Shown one piece after another: positions 1 to 11,204 of a stretch of DNA of 64,000 nucleotides. Each line of letters opens with the position of its first letter. The first letter of the stretch is position 1. This DNA is from Tolypeutes matacus (taxonomy: Eukaryota; Chordata; Mammalia; Cingulata; Chlamyphoridae). The stretch spans positions 1,029,303 to 1,093,302 of the forward strand of contig JAKSZT010020895.1 in the NCBI GenBank assembly GCA_026826555.1, written 5' to 3'. The position numbers and the translations under genes were made by a program. The notes under the pieces were generated by a model. It was given only the letters and a program-made list of their open reading frames with translations, did not search any database and had not been told where the DNA came from.

Positions 1-334
1 GAGACAAGCCATTCACCTGAGAGTTCACAGCTGGCCTTGTGGAGAGAGGCAATGCCTAGAGAGCCTCATAGTCTATAGCTGACCTTGTGGAAGAAACAGA
101 GGAGCTAAGCCCGAAGAGAAATGGAGCCCTGGGAAGAGAGGAACCCAAGAAGCCTGAACCCTGGCAAATGTCGGCAGCTGCCTTCCTCCAACACATAGCA
201 ACAGACTTTGGTGAGGGAAGAAACTTATGCTTCATGTCCCAGGAACTGTAAGCTTCTACCTGAAATAAATATCCTTTATAAAAACCAACTGATTTCTGGT
301 ATTTTGCATCAGCACCCCTTTGGCTGACTAATAG
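1..334 (+). mobile_element. LTR-A, 3' half (xenarthran MaLR/ERVL-type LTR), cut by the window edge
   Basis: This is the right-hand part of a retroviral LTR. It shares long stretches with the complete copy at 18115-18752: the purine-rich middle, the polyadenylation region with AATAAATA, the TATAAAA stretch, and the terminal GCACCCCTTTGGCTGACTAA. The ending resembles the CTGACTAATACA-type termini of MaLR/ERVL LTRs. The left half lies outside the window. Decayed pol-like sequence follows directly, so this may be the 5' LTR of a deleted provirus rather than a solo LTR. The minus-strand open frame here has no support as a gene. Confidence 0.85.
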
Positions 335-1075
335 AATCAGCAACTGGCAGAATCCCTACATTAATTCCCTGATATGTGGAGTGTGAGTTATTATGGTAGG
401 AAGGCCTCTAACAAGCAACATATTAAACCAAAAGAAATACTACATTCCTGGAGGGATTGCAGATGGCAGTGTCCCCCACGAAGCACTTGATGGATGCATT
501 CAAATCCCCTACCTGCACAGAAAACAAAGGGGTCTTGTAGGATTACAGTAGAATATCATAAACTTAATCAGGTGGTGACTTCAATCACAGTTGCTGATCC
601 AGGTGTGATGTCATTGCTTGAGACAATTAAGACATTCCTAGGTACCCGGGTATGAGCTTTTGAACTGGCAAATGCTTTTTCTCAATATCTGTTAATAAAG
701 ACCAATGGAAACAGTTTTATTTCAGCTGTCAAGGCCAGCAGTATGCCTCCATCATTTACCACAGAGGTATATTAACTCTCAAGCCCCATGGTATAATCTA
801 GTCTGCAAGGAACTTAATCGTCTTTCCCTTCCACAAGACACCACAGGGTCCATTATATTGATAACATTGTGCTCACTAAACCTAATGAACAAGAAGTACT
901 AATTACTCTATACTTGTTATGGTCATTAGTGGGTTAGAGATAAAACTAACAAAAAATCAGGGCCCTTCCACCTTGTGAAATTTATAGACATCCAATAATG
1001 TGGGGCATGTGAAGATATCCTTTCCAAGGTAAAGTTTGATCTGACTGCACCTAAAAGTACCTGGTGAGTTGCAGA
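335..1075 (+). pseudogene. Decayed ERVL-like pol (reverse transcriptase) fragment
   Basis: The conceptual translation, spread over several frames, resembles class III (ERVL) reverse transcriptase. Landmarks are a LNQVV-like block near 565, an ELANAFFS-like block near 664, PQ-Y-INS-like residues near 760-780, and YIDN near 855-866 where an active enzyme has YxDD, so the last catalytic aspartate appears lost. A block resembling the ERVL connection region follows near 975-1050. Stops and frameshifts are frequent, so no protein can be made. Its position behind an LTR-A end suggests that LTR-A belonged to an ERVL-like provirus. No gag or env was recognised, and a primer binding site could not be assigned. 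Confidence 0.75.
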
Positions 1076-1391
1076 AATGAGGTCTATAATGATAATGAGC
1101 ATTTCCCCCTTCTTTTGTTATGGATATATACATAAAGCAAATATCTTTGTTTTATTCCTTCTTTTATCCTCTTGCCATATAGCATCAGTTTTGTTATTTA
1201 AGATAAAGCATATCAAGGATAAGATTGAATATCACTAAAGAACTTGCACCTTCTCCTAGAGAAATGCTTCTTGTTGTAACCAAGACAATTGAATTAGGTT
1301 AGGCAAAACTACAACTGTTCCTGTGTTTATAGAGAGATTGAATACAGAATAAGGAGGGTATAAAGAGGGTACCAAGAAGACATCAGATGGC
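1076..1391. other. Unassigned stretch
   Basis: AT-rich sequence with no recognised gene or repeat. It may be further decayed provirus, since it lies between the pol remnant and another LTR. Confidence 0.4.
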
Positions 1392-1820
1392 TGTGATGGA
1401 TAATTTCATGCATCAGCTTGTCTAGGTTATAGTGTCCATTGTTTTGTGAAGCAAGCACTGGCCTGCTTGTTACTGTTAGTGTAGTTCTTAGATTTAAATC
1501 ATTTTTCAGTTAATTGTATCCATGGCTGATTACGTATACAACCAATAAAGATTACCTTCAACAATGAGAGGAATCTCCTCCTCCAGTCAATTGGATGTCT
1601 TAAAGCAAGAACTGAGGATTTTAGAAGCCCGAAAGAAGACTTTTTATCTCTACTTCAGTAAGCCCACTTCTGGGGAGTTCAACAGTGCCTTCACTGAGTT
1701 TTCAACATGTGGTCATCCTTGCCAGTTTCCAGGATTGGGTGAGCAAATTCCAATAATAAATATTGTAATATTTACATATATAATATAATGTTTCTGTTTC
1801 TCTGGAGAACCCTAATATAT
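1392..1820 (+). mobile_element. Old MaLR/ERVL-like LTR
   Basis: It begins TGTGATGGATAATTTCATGC and ends in TCTGTTTCTCTGGAGAACCC followed by TAATATA. This pair of ends is familiar from an old placental LTR family that starts TGTGATGGATAATTTTATG and ends GACTAATACA. An AATAAA-type signal near 1757 fits a sense orientation. It is strongly diverged. The 74-codon open frame starting at 1564 lies inside it and is considered chance. Confidence 0.65.
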
Positions 1821-3662
1821 CAAGTAAGTAAAAAGATAGTGGATTGAAATGTTAAAAGTATTTTCTTTAAAAAAAAATGTGGCCCATAATTCCCTATCCA
1901 GTGATATAATATTTTAAAATTGGAGGTGTGTTCAGTCCATTATCAGACTAACAAAACCTGAGACAATTCATCACCAACAGAATTGCTTATCAGTAAATAT
2001 TAAAATAAGGTTTTCTTGGAGTGGGAAAATGATATAGGCCAGAAAATCACACTAGCTAAAGGAACAATGTCATAGAAGTCATAAATGTAGATAAAATACA
2101 ATATTTTATTCTTTACTAGTTGATATAAAATAAATTTTTGTTTAAATTCATAATAGTAACAATAAATAATGACCATAGCTTATGGGTAAATGAAATAATG
2201 ACAGCAATTTCACGAGCAGTGGGAAGGAGGAATTCTGTTACATGGCCATGTACATGATGGCTTCTTCTACTTTCTCCACTGGGTTCCATTGACTTCCAGC
2301 TTTTGGCTGCTTCCCATTTCTTCTTTACCCATCTGAATTTTAAAACAAAACATGTACAATATATATATGGAACTAATATGCTGAAAACTACAAAACACTC
2401 ATGAAATAAATAATATATAAATTAATGGAGGGTCTCAGCATGTTCATGAAATGGGAGTCGCACCATGGTAAATGGCCAATCCTTCCCAAATTGATGCAAG
2501 AAGCAATGTGATCCTGGTTAAATATCCACTGGATTTTCTGCATGTATAGAGAATATTATTCCAAAATTAATATGATTCATCAAGGAACAAAATTCCTCTA
2601 TATCAATGGGCACGTGAAATCCAGAAAAAAAAAAATCTGCTTACAAAATACAATTGTGGAACAGGCAAAGGAAAACATTCCCATTCTTAAAGGGAAAAAT
2701 TGAAGGGATAAAGCGTTCACAGCTACCAAGTAAATGAGAAAGCCAGCAGGGCAAATTCCTTTAGATTTCAAGTTCTGGGAATAATCCTCTGTGGTTAAAT
2801 GCTCTGTCTTCCTCACTTACTAAGCAGGGATAGATTCCCCAGTCTCCCAGCCTGAAGTGGTCCTTTTGGCCCTGACTCGTGTAGCCATGACTCTGTACTT
2901 GGAGTCACTGTTCCTTCATTTTTTCCTGTCTCTCTCTCTGTCTTAGTGGGCAGTGTATCTCCTTGTATATGATTCTCAAGAACTTTTCAGTCTTTGCAAT
3001 TTATGGGAGTCCAAGTTATCAGACAAGAGCGTCCCCCACAGATCTTTCCGGATAATAATATCTTTATTCCTGGCTTCGCCTGAGATGCTTTTATTGGATC
3101 CATGAATCACACAGTTAATCTTTTTATAAAATTGTTGCCCTTCACATCTTTGACTCAGCCTCTCTGAAGCACATTATATGAATAGACTGAGAATATACCA
3201 AATCATCAAATGTTGGTTCATATTTGGTTAGAAGTTCTTTCTTTAGCTTAACTGTTTGCTCTCATACCTCACTACAAGTAGCATGAAAAAATCAAGGCAC
3301 TCTATATTTTACTTGGAAATCTCTTCAGCTAAATATCCATATGCATGCTTTACAATTTCTGCTTTCTACCCAGAAAAACATAATTCAGTCATGCTCTCCT
3401 CCACTTTATAACAAGGATAACCTTTCCTTCAGTGTTAAACATGTTTAACATGTTTCTAATTTCCATAAGAATCCTCACCAGAAGCTCCTTTAACATTAAT
3501 ATTTTAGCAATAATCTGCTTATCATGATCTATGTATTCTCTTAGATGGTAGAAATTTTCTCTAACTCTCTCCTTACTACCTTCTGAGCCTCAACAGGCAT
3601 TGTAAGGCAATCAAGGATTTTACCATGAAGCACCTCAAAACTTCCACTTCCCACCAAATCCA
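1821..3662. other. Unassigned intergenic DNA
   Basis: About 1.8 kb of AT-rich DNA. No exon, promoter or repeat family could be recognised. Small open frames, for example 2598-2816 on the minus strand, have low-complexity translations and no family resemblance. Confidence 0.4.
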
Positions 3663-4096
3663 TGTTAGTTATCTGGGGCTCTCATTAAGGTGTATCACAA
3701 AGTTGGTGACTTAAAACAACAAAATATATTGTCTCACAGCAATGGAGGCTAGAAGTTCAAAATCATCTGTTAACAGGTTCATGGTCCCTTAGAAAATTTA
3801 CCTCTTCCTAAATTCAAATTGTTTTCAGTCAACCTTTGTTGTTCCTTGGCTTGAAATTACAGCTTTAATCTCCATCTTCATGATTACATAGACATCTTCT
3901 TTCTGCCTATGTGAGTACAAATTCCCTCTCCTTATAAGGATGACAGTCCTCTTAGCTTAGTGTCCGCCCTATTTCAGTTTGACAGCAACTTCATCACATC
4001 TTCAAAGACCCTATTTCAAATATGATTACTTTCACAGAACTTAAAGAGGGTTAGCAATTGAACATATGTTTTCAGGACATCATTCAACCCATCAAC
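3663..4096 (-). mobile_element. Old ERVL/MaLR-type LTR, antisense
   Basis: Read on the minus strand it starts near GATGGGTTGAATGATGTCC, contains AAATAGGGTCTTTGAAGATG and CCTTATAAGGAGAG, and ends with GTTGTTTTAAGTCACCAAC and a TAACA-like terminus. This matches the layout of a widespread old mammalian LTR group with a GTTTTAAGCCACC 3' end. It is diverged. The subfamily cannot be named from memory. Confidence 0.6.
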
Positions 4097-4214
4097 TAAT
4101 CTATGATAAAGGATTATTGATTCATTGCAAACAGGGAGTGAAGGCAAAGACATATTTGTAAACAGACTGGCTTAAGTGTTAAACATGTGCCCCAATATTT
4201 GCAAATCAGCCAAG

Positions 4215-4570
4215 ACAGAGTAATTTTTTTACTTTCTTATCATGAAAAAACAAATTGAAGTTAGTGGGCTCACACTTTCTGAATACAAAACTTACTATAA
4301 GGTACAGTAATCAAAATAGATAGATATACATACAAGCCAATGGGATAGAATTTAGAGTCCAGAAATCAACATATGCATATGTGGTCAACTTGTTTTCAAC
4401 AAAGTTACTAACAATATCCAATGGGAAAAGAATGTTCTTTTCAAGAAATGCAGCTGGAGCACTTGGATATCCACTTTTAAGAAAGGAAGTTGGATTTTTC
4501 TAGGCATGTAATCTCATCATAGACAAAATTTACCTCAAATGATTCAAAGATATAAATAAGAGCTAAAATG
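4215..4570 (+). mobile_element. Old L1 ORF2 fragment, sense
   Basis: The sequence follows the L1 ORF2 segment downstream of the reverse transcriptase: a motif equivalent to TACAGTAATCAAAA near 4304, then a CAATGGGA-type block, a GGTCAACTTG-type block and a GGAGCACTTGGATATCC-type block. These occur in the same order in the better preserved sense L1s at 13.9 kb and 33.1 kb. It is ancient and carries many stops. Confidence 0.6.
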
Positions 4571-5085
4571 AAAGATCTATCAGAAGAGAAAGCATTTGCT
4601 TTTCTTACATATTTTTTGAGCATGCATGTAGCTCTGGGCATTTGTGTTTCTTTCTACATTTCCTGTAATAAAAGGAAGCTTCCAAAAGTCCTTATTACCC
4701 AAAGTAACTCCTCAGCTTTTCTCTCCAGGCTTTATGATTATTCATCATTTCCCCCTAACTGTAATAGTTTGTCCCATTCAGCAGTGGCTTGTAAACTTGT
4801 CTATCAATGTTTCTGAGGAATGCCCTCTGCTCAGCCAGTTTTGCACACTGTTATATAAGTTAGACAAAACAAAGGCAAGCATCTTGCCTGTGACCTTTGA
4901 GGAACCCCCAGATAGCTCAAAACAGACAAGCACATTTCTTTGGTAGCACAGCTCATTCTGCTCCCTCAAATGTGGTTAAGACAGTGAAAATTCGGGATGT
5001 CATCTTCATGACCACTGCCACAACGGGGAGGTGGAGTGTGTCAGGCTAGCTTAAAAGCCACAATGCTTTCCTAATATTTAAGTGA
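4571..5085. other. Unassigned stretch
   Basis: No recognised repeat or gene. Two overlapping plus-strand frames (82 and 100 codons, 4568-4946) have no family resemblance and no codon pattern that would support coding. Confidence 0.35.
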
Positions 5086-5104
5086 TACACACACACACAC
5101 ACAC
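5086..5104. repeat. (CA)n microsatellite
   Basis: About nine CA dinucleotides in a row, followed by a short TA run. Confidence 0.9.
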
Positions 5105-5354
5105 ATATATGAAGTTGTGAGCCTACAAAACAATCATGCATAATGTGCAGAATTCCCAAACATCACCCCTCCACTAACATCTTATTTTGTGGAATATTTG
5201 TTACAGATTATGAAAGAACATGATCAGACTCTTACCGCTAATTATGGCCCATAGCATACACTTGGTATATTTTTCCATGCACCACCTATTATTAACACTA
5301 TATTAGTATTGTATATTTGTGGTTCCATCCCATCCCCAATAAGGAAAGAGTGGG

Positions 5355-5700
5355 GTGTTCTCTGGACAACTGCAGTCACTTTTGGCCTGCACAGAGTAGT
5401 TTGGTGGGCAAACCTGTGGATACATCTCTACCCCCAATAGTATAGGAGAGGGGCAGTGTTTCATCAACCTCACTGGGCAACTGCAAGTGCTTTCAGCCTA
5501 CATGGACTATATTGCTGGGCACTCCTCTGATTCCATCCCTGGCCCTGACAAGACAGAAGCCTCTCCAGGCAACTGTAGCAGCTTTCAGCCTGCATAGACT
5601 AGACTGTTGGACACATCTCTGATTCCATCCCCACCCTGACAAGGCAGGAGGAGAGAGAGTGCACCCTCAGCCTTTCTGGGCAAGTATAAGTGACCTTTTT
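5355..5700. repeat. ~111-bp tandem repeat, about three units
   Basis: The anchor CAACTG/CAAGT recurs at 5367, 5478, 5570 and 5681, giving periods of 111, 92 and 111 bases. Each unit carries a CTGCA.AGA.TAG block, a GGGCA block, a CTGATTCCATCCC-like block and a GACAAGGCAGGAG-like block. The 92-base unit has lost part of the GAGAGAGTG segment. The units resemble CT-rich L1 5' UTR material as I remember it, and antisense L1 sequence begins right after the array, so these may be L1 promoter monomers. That assignment is inferred. Confidence 0.65.
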
Positions 5701-6720
5701 AAAAAATATATTTGCTTGGTTGATTTAAATCTTTGACTGTTTTCTTGATTTCTATTAAAGTTGATTCTGACAGGTTTTGCTCATACTTCCAGTGTTTCTG
5801 TGGGGATTAGGCTTTTGGAGGACCTTAATCTGATTTTTTTTTTTTTTTACTGATGTCTCCCTAACCTATTCTTTAATCAGGTTTTTGACTTATGATTCAA
5901 TACCTTTTCTTGCTGTAGTTTTATTCATATTTTCTATTTATTTTCTGTTTTTTATTTTATTTTTTATTTTTAAAGCTTTAGGTTACATAAATATTACATC
6001 AAAAACATCCCCTCCCCCTCCCACAGTCTCCAACATTAAAATCTTTCTTTAGAATGGTACATTTGTTACAATTGATGAACATATATTGAAGCATTGCTAC
6101 TGAACATGGACTATAGTAAAATCTTTTCTATTTCTTTTTGAATCAATCTTGGAAGCTTGTATGCTATTAGGAATTTGTCTATTTCATACCAGTTTTCTAT
6201 TTTATTAGTATACCATTATTGTCTTTTTTTATAATCTTCACTATTTCTGTTAGGTCAGTAATCTCCCATTCATTTCTGACTTAAAATTAGAATCTCCTAC
6301 ATTATTTTCATGGTCATACTAACTAAAAAAGTCATCATAACTTTTTTATATTTCCAAAGAATTAGTGTTTAAATTTGTTGATTCTCACTATTGTTTTTTT
6401 GATCTCTCTTTTCTTCATATCCAGTCCAATTTTTATCATTTCCTCTCTTTTGCTAGTTTGAAATGAGTTTTTTCTCCTTTTGCCAGTTCTAAAGAATTGA
6501 AGTTCAGATATTTATTTGAAATTAACCTCTGAGCACTTCTTTTGTTTGCTTCAACCCATTTGTTTTAGTACCTTTTGTTTTTGTTTCCCTTCATCTCCAG
6601 TATGTTTTAATATTCTTTATGGATTCTTATTTTGTGAAATCATTTTTAAACAGTGTTTTGTTTTGTTTTGAATGTCATGATCTGTTTGTGAATCATGCTT
6701 TATGTGGAATATTTTTTGAA
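5700..6720 (-). mobile_element. Antisense L1 ORF2 (upstream part), with a nested L1 3' end
   Basis: Heavily diverged L1 ORF2 in minus orientation. T-rich sequence such as GAATTTGTCTATTTCAT near 6172 matches the antisense of the region upstream of the reverse transcriptase. About 170 bases near 5950-6120 differ: they are an antisense L1 3' UTR tip (GCTTTAGGTTACATAAAT, CATTTGTTACAATTGATG) like those at 22985 and 24731, preceded by a T-rich run. This indicates a later short L1 insertion into the older copy. Confidence 0.6.
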
Positions 6721-7195
6721 GAGGCTTGAAGTCCTCCACCAGGCAACCTTATGGAAATTTTTTCAGTTATGCACCAGGTAGTTGAATTATACACACATAG
6801 CCACTGGCAAATCCCTTATATTTTCTTCAGACAAGTGGACTGTGCAACAATATGACTGAAATAATGTTTCTCTGTCAATTAGCTTCTTCTGCATAACAAT
6901 AACAAATTCTTACACATAATAATGAGGATTTACTTATCACTTCTGTATTTGTGGAATTCAGTTTATCTTGGTGGATGAAGTAGTATGTTAGTAACCATTA
7001 TGCAAACATGCTTATATAGTTTTTTTTTTTTTTAATCTCTTGAGCATCTGAGTATGGACTTTTAAAGACTATTTCTCAAGACACCCGTTAGCCCCAGGGA
7101 ACAAGAGACATGAGCAGATTTGAACCTAAGTTGAGGCATGGTCTAAATTCTACTTGAACCTGGCCCAAAGGCATGTTTGGGCAGCCAGAATAAAG
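6721..7195. other. Unassigned stretch
   Basis: Contains a T-run at about 7020-7033 but no identifiable element. It may be decayed L1 ORF1 upstream sequence. Confidence 0.35.
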
Positions 7196-7440
7196 GAGCA
7201 ATAAATTTGAACATAGGATAATTGAAATTATCCAGTCTGAAAGATGGAAAGAAAAAAAAATGATGAAAAAGTAAACAAAGTCTAAGGGACATGTAGAAGA
7301 CCTTCAAGTTTACTAAGGTATGCATTATTGGAATCCCGGAAGAACAGAGAAAGCAAGATGTAAAAAGAATATTTGAAGAAGTAATGGCTGAAACTTTCCC
7401 AAATTTGAAAAAAAAAAAAAATGAGTATATGCATAAGTAA
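7196..7440 (+). mobile_element. L1 ORF1 fragment, sense
   Basis: It reads as the part of L1 ORF1 around the coiled coil and RNA-recognition domain: an ATTGAAATTATCCAGTCTGA block, AAGTCTAAGGGACATG, GGAATCCCGGAAGAA (the GIPE-type motif) and a GAAACTTTCCCAAATTTG block (the NFP motif). An A-run near 7409-7421 and stops show decay. The antisense LTR-A at 7463 follows immediately. Confidence 0.65.
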
Positions 7441-7462
7441 AGTCATCAACACTAATAAACAT

Positions 7463-8117
7463 TGTATGAGCCAGCCAAAGGGGTGCTGATGCAAAGTACC
7501 AGAAATCTGCTGGCTTTTATAAAGGATATTTATTTGAGGTAGAAGCTTACAACCACAAGGCCCTAAAGAGTCCAACTCAAGGTACCATAAGAGGTACTTT
7601 CTCACCAAATTCTTTTGCCACCTGATGATGAAAGATGGCAGGTGACATCTTTAAGGGTTCAGCCTTCCTTTTCCTCTTAAGACTCTGTAGTCTCAGCTTC
7701 TTCTGATCTCAGCTGTAGGCTGGCAGAAGACTCATCTGTCTCCCCAGGGCTCATTTCTTTCTGGGCTCAATTGCTGTGCTCTCTTCACAAGGCCAGCTGT
7801 AGACTATCAGTCTTATCTCTATTCCTCCATCCTCTTCCAGGTCTAATGATCTGTTTCTCTTCCTCTCTGTTCTTCTTCTCCTTGTATTTGCTTCCCTGTC
7901 TTTGAACATTCATTTATATAGACCACAAAGGCAGCGGGGCAGGGACTCGCAATAAGTTGCTTTTATGACATGATCATATAAAAGCCCTAATCTTGATTTA
8001 ATAAAGTAAAAATGAAACCTCTGAATCTAATACAATCTAATACACCTAAAGGAACAGACCAGTATACAAACACAATCCAATATCTATTTTTGGAGTTTTT
8101 AATACCAAACTGCTACA
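7463..8117 (-). mobile_element. LTR-A, complete, antisense
   Basis: A full-length LTR of 655 bp. On the plus strand it begins TGTATGAGCCAGCCAAAGGG and ends AAACTGCTACA, that is, a TG...CA element read backwards. It shares its order of blocks with 59806-60466 and with the sense copy at 18115-18752. The 5-bp flanks AACAT and TACGT match at three of five positions, consistent with an aged target duplication but not proof. It looks like a solo LTR. Confidence 0.85.
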
Positions 8118-8189
8118 TACGTTGTAATAACACTGTCATATATCAAAGAAAAGAGATAGTACAATAAGCTAAAATGAAGAATATACTTG

Positions 8190-8372
8190 CCATGTACCGG
8201 CATATTTCTGAGATATTACAGAGAATGTCACAATAAATTTAGTCACATGAGTTTTTTGTTTGTTTCCTAAACATATAAAGGTATGTTTACATTCTACTGC
8301 ATTAAGTACACCATAGCATTATATCTTAAAAGTCAGTATACATATGTTAATTAAAAATATTTTATTGCCGAT
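8190..8372. mobile_element. Tigger1-like DNA transposon fragment
   Basis: Blocks resembling ATTTCTGAGATATT, CACAATAAA...GTCACA, ATATAAAGGTATGTTTACA and TTAATTAAAAATATTTTATT follow the order of the terminal region of Tigger1 (pogo superfamily). The same region leads into transposase sequence in the larger copy at 22470-22984. It is fragmentary, with no transposase here. Confidence 0.6.
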
Positions 8373-8376
8373 AGTA

Positions 8377-11204
8377 CCAGACAAGATGATGTCAGAGTAG
8401 CTCAGGTAGGGCATGGCTCTTTTGCAAAATAGGGGAGGAGGAATAAATGTTTTCTGTGACAGCCATTTCGAGACCTGCAGACCAGGAGAGTACTGCACAT
8501 ATCACCTGGGAGGGACTGAGGACAAAGAGGGAGAGTCCAAAGGGAAAACCATGAGTTGCTATCCCCTTAGCTGGAACTTCCATTCATCTACCTCTTGTCC
8601 CAAGGCAAACAGGAAGAGGGAAGGTGTGGCAAAGGCTGACTGTGGTTTCTCTTCAGTGAGTGTAGCTAATATAACTTGTTCAGAAGTTCTAGTGGAAATT
8701 GAAGGATTTCTTTCCTTGGCAGGTTTTGCCAAGGAGCACCATCTGCTGGCCAGCTGGGCAAGTGAAGAAGGCAGGCTTGGTAAACATGGTTGGGACCCAG
8801 TAGTGGCTCCTGGCCCCTGTTTTGATTACCCAAACAGAACAGTATTAAAGTTTTAGAAAACTGAAAATCAAAGAAGAGCTGTGAAATACAACCAGGTGGC
8901 AATAGGGAGAAATTGATCAACAGAGCCAAATCAACAACATCAGATGTCTAGGTATCAAGAAAAGATAACCTATACAAAGAACTAGGAAGATACGGCCCAG
9001 CCAAAGGAACAAACCAAGAATACAGATGAGGTACAGGATTTAAGACAACTAATAAATGGTGTTCAAACAAAACTACTTAATTTAAGAGATGAAGTAAAAT
9101 ATGACTAAAGAGATAAAGGATATTAAGATGACAATGTGAGAGCATAAAGAACAATTTGAAAACCTGCAGAAAAGTAACAAATCATATGGGAATGAAAGAC
9201 ACAATGGAGGAGAGTAAAAATATATTAGAGGCATAACAGTATATTTGATATGTTAGAAGAATAATTAAGTGAATTTGAAGACAGAACATTTGAACATGAA
9301 GAGATAGGAGAAAAGACAGAAATGAATGCAAGAAAGTTGAACATGGTCTCATGGTTGAATAACACAAATTGCAGTAAAATATGTGTTATAAATTTCTCAG
9401 ATCTAGAAGAGAAAGAAAAAGGGATAGGAAGAACATATGAGAAAAAATTGAAAATTTTCTAACCCTTATGGCAGACATGAATATCAATATCCAAGAAGGA
9501 CAGTGTACCCCAAACATAAGAAATTCAAATAGACCCACTCTGAGATATCTACTGTTTAGAGAGTCAAAGGCAAAAGATAAATAGATGATTTTGAGAGCAC
9601 ATACACACAAAAACAAAACAAAACAGTATTCTTACAAGGGAAGCACAACAAGGTTAAGATATAATCTCTTATCAGAAACCATGGATACAAGAATTCAGTG
9701 GTATGATATATTTAAGGTACTGAAAGTGAGAAACTGCCAGACAAGAAATCTTTACCTGGAAAAACTATGGTTCAGAAATAAAGACAAGTTTTAACATCTT
9801 TACAGACAAATAAAAACTGAGAGGGTATATTACCAAGATACCAGATCTACAAGAGGTTTTAAGGGGTGTGTTAGAGCTTGAAAGGAAAAGACAAGTGTAA
9901 GAACCCTGGAGAAGAGCGTAGAAATGAAGACCATAAGTAAGAGAAACTGAAAGGATAAAAAATACAGACAATATTAAGATATGACAACAAAAAGCCAAGG
10001 CGTAAAATGCATGAAGTAAATAATGCATTTACAGTAGTAACATTGAATGTTAATGGATTGAACTCCACAATTAAAAAACATAGACTGATAGAATGGATTA
10101 AAAAAAAAAAGCCATCTATTTGTTGTCTATAAGAGATGCACCTTTGATGCAAGGATATGGTCAGGCTGAAAGTGAAAGGTTGGAAAAAGATATTCCATTC
10201 AAATAGCAGTTAAAAAAAGAGGGTGTAGTGGTACTAGTATAGGATAAAATAGATTTTAATGTAATAAACTTGGAATTTAATAATTGGTGGAAAAAGAGAA
10301 TTTTCACAAATATGTGCAGCTTAAACAAAACACTCATTAATCAATGAGTCAAACAAGAAATTGCAAGAGAAATCAGTCAATACCTCAGAACAAATGAAAA
10401 TGAGAACACAACATAACAAAACATAGGGGATAAAGCAAAGGCAGTGCCTAGAGGGAAATTTATAGCCCTCGATGCTTATATTAAAAAAGAAGAAAAAGCT
10501 GAAATCAAAGACCTAACTGCATATATGCAGAAACAAGTAAAAGAACAGCAAATCAGCCAAAAAGTAAGCGGAATGAAAGAAATAATAAAGATTATAATAG
10601 AAATAAATGAAATGGAGATTAAATAAAACAACAGAGAAACTAAACAGAATTAAAATTTGGTTCTTTGAGAAGGTCAACAAAATTGATTAACCCTTAAATA
10701 GATTAACAAAGAAAATAGAGAATATTCATATAAATAAATCAGAAATGAGTAGAATGGCATTACCAATAATCCCACAGAAATAAAAGAGATCATAAGAGGA
10801 TACTATGAACAAATGTGTACTAACCAACAAGACAACGTTGATGAAATGGATAAATTTCTGGAAGCACATGATCAAACCACACTGACACTCAACAAACCAG
10901 TCACAAGAGATTGAAACAGTCATCAAAAACGCCCACAAAATGAAATGTTCAGAATCAAATAGCTTCACTGGTTAATTCTCCCAATCATTTAAAGAAAATC
11001 TAATACCAATCTTGCTCAAACTCTTTAAAAAAATTAAACAAGAATGAATGCTACCAACTTATTTTAAGATGCTAACATCACCCTAATACCAAAGCCAAAT
11101 AAAGATATAATGAAAAAAGAAAATCACAGGCCAATTTCTTTAATGAATATATATATGAAAAAAATCTTCAACAAAATACTTGGTAACCGAATCCCAAAAC
11201 ACAT
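8377..11204 (+). mobile_element. L1, 5' UTR through ORF1 to mid ORF2 (left half)
   Basis: The element appears to start near ACAAGATGATGTCAGAGTAG, typical of an L1 5' end. A 147-codon frame (8413-8856) lies in this 5' UTR-like part and is not credited as a gene. ORF1-like sequence runs roughly 9000-9900. The ORF2 endonuclease region follows at about 10030-10240, with AATGTTAATGGATTGAACTC (the N-GL block) recognisable. Part of the endonuclease is missing around 10260-10320. The ORF2 part continues to 11204 with many stops. The element resumes at 12967 after a nested insertion. It is dead. Confidence 0.8.
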
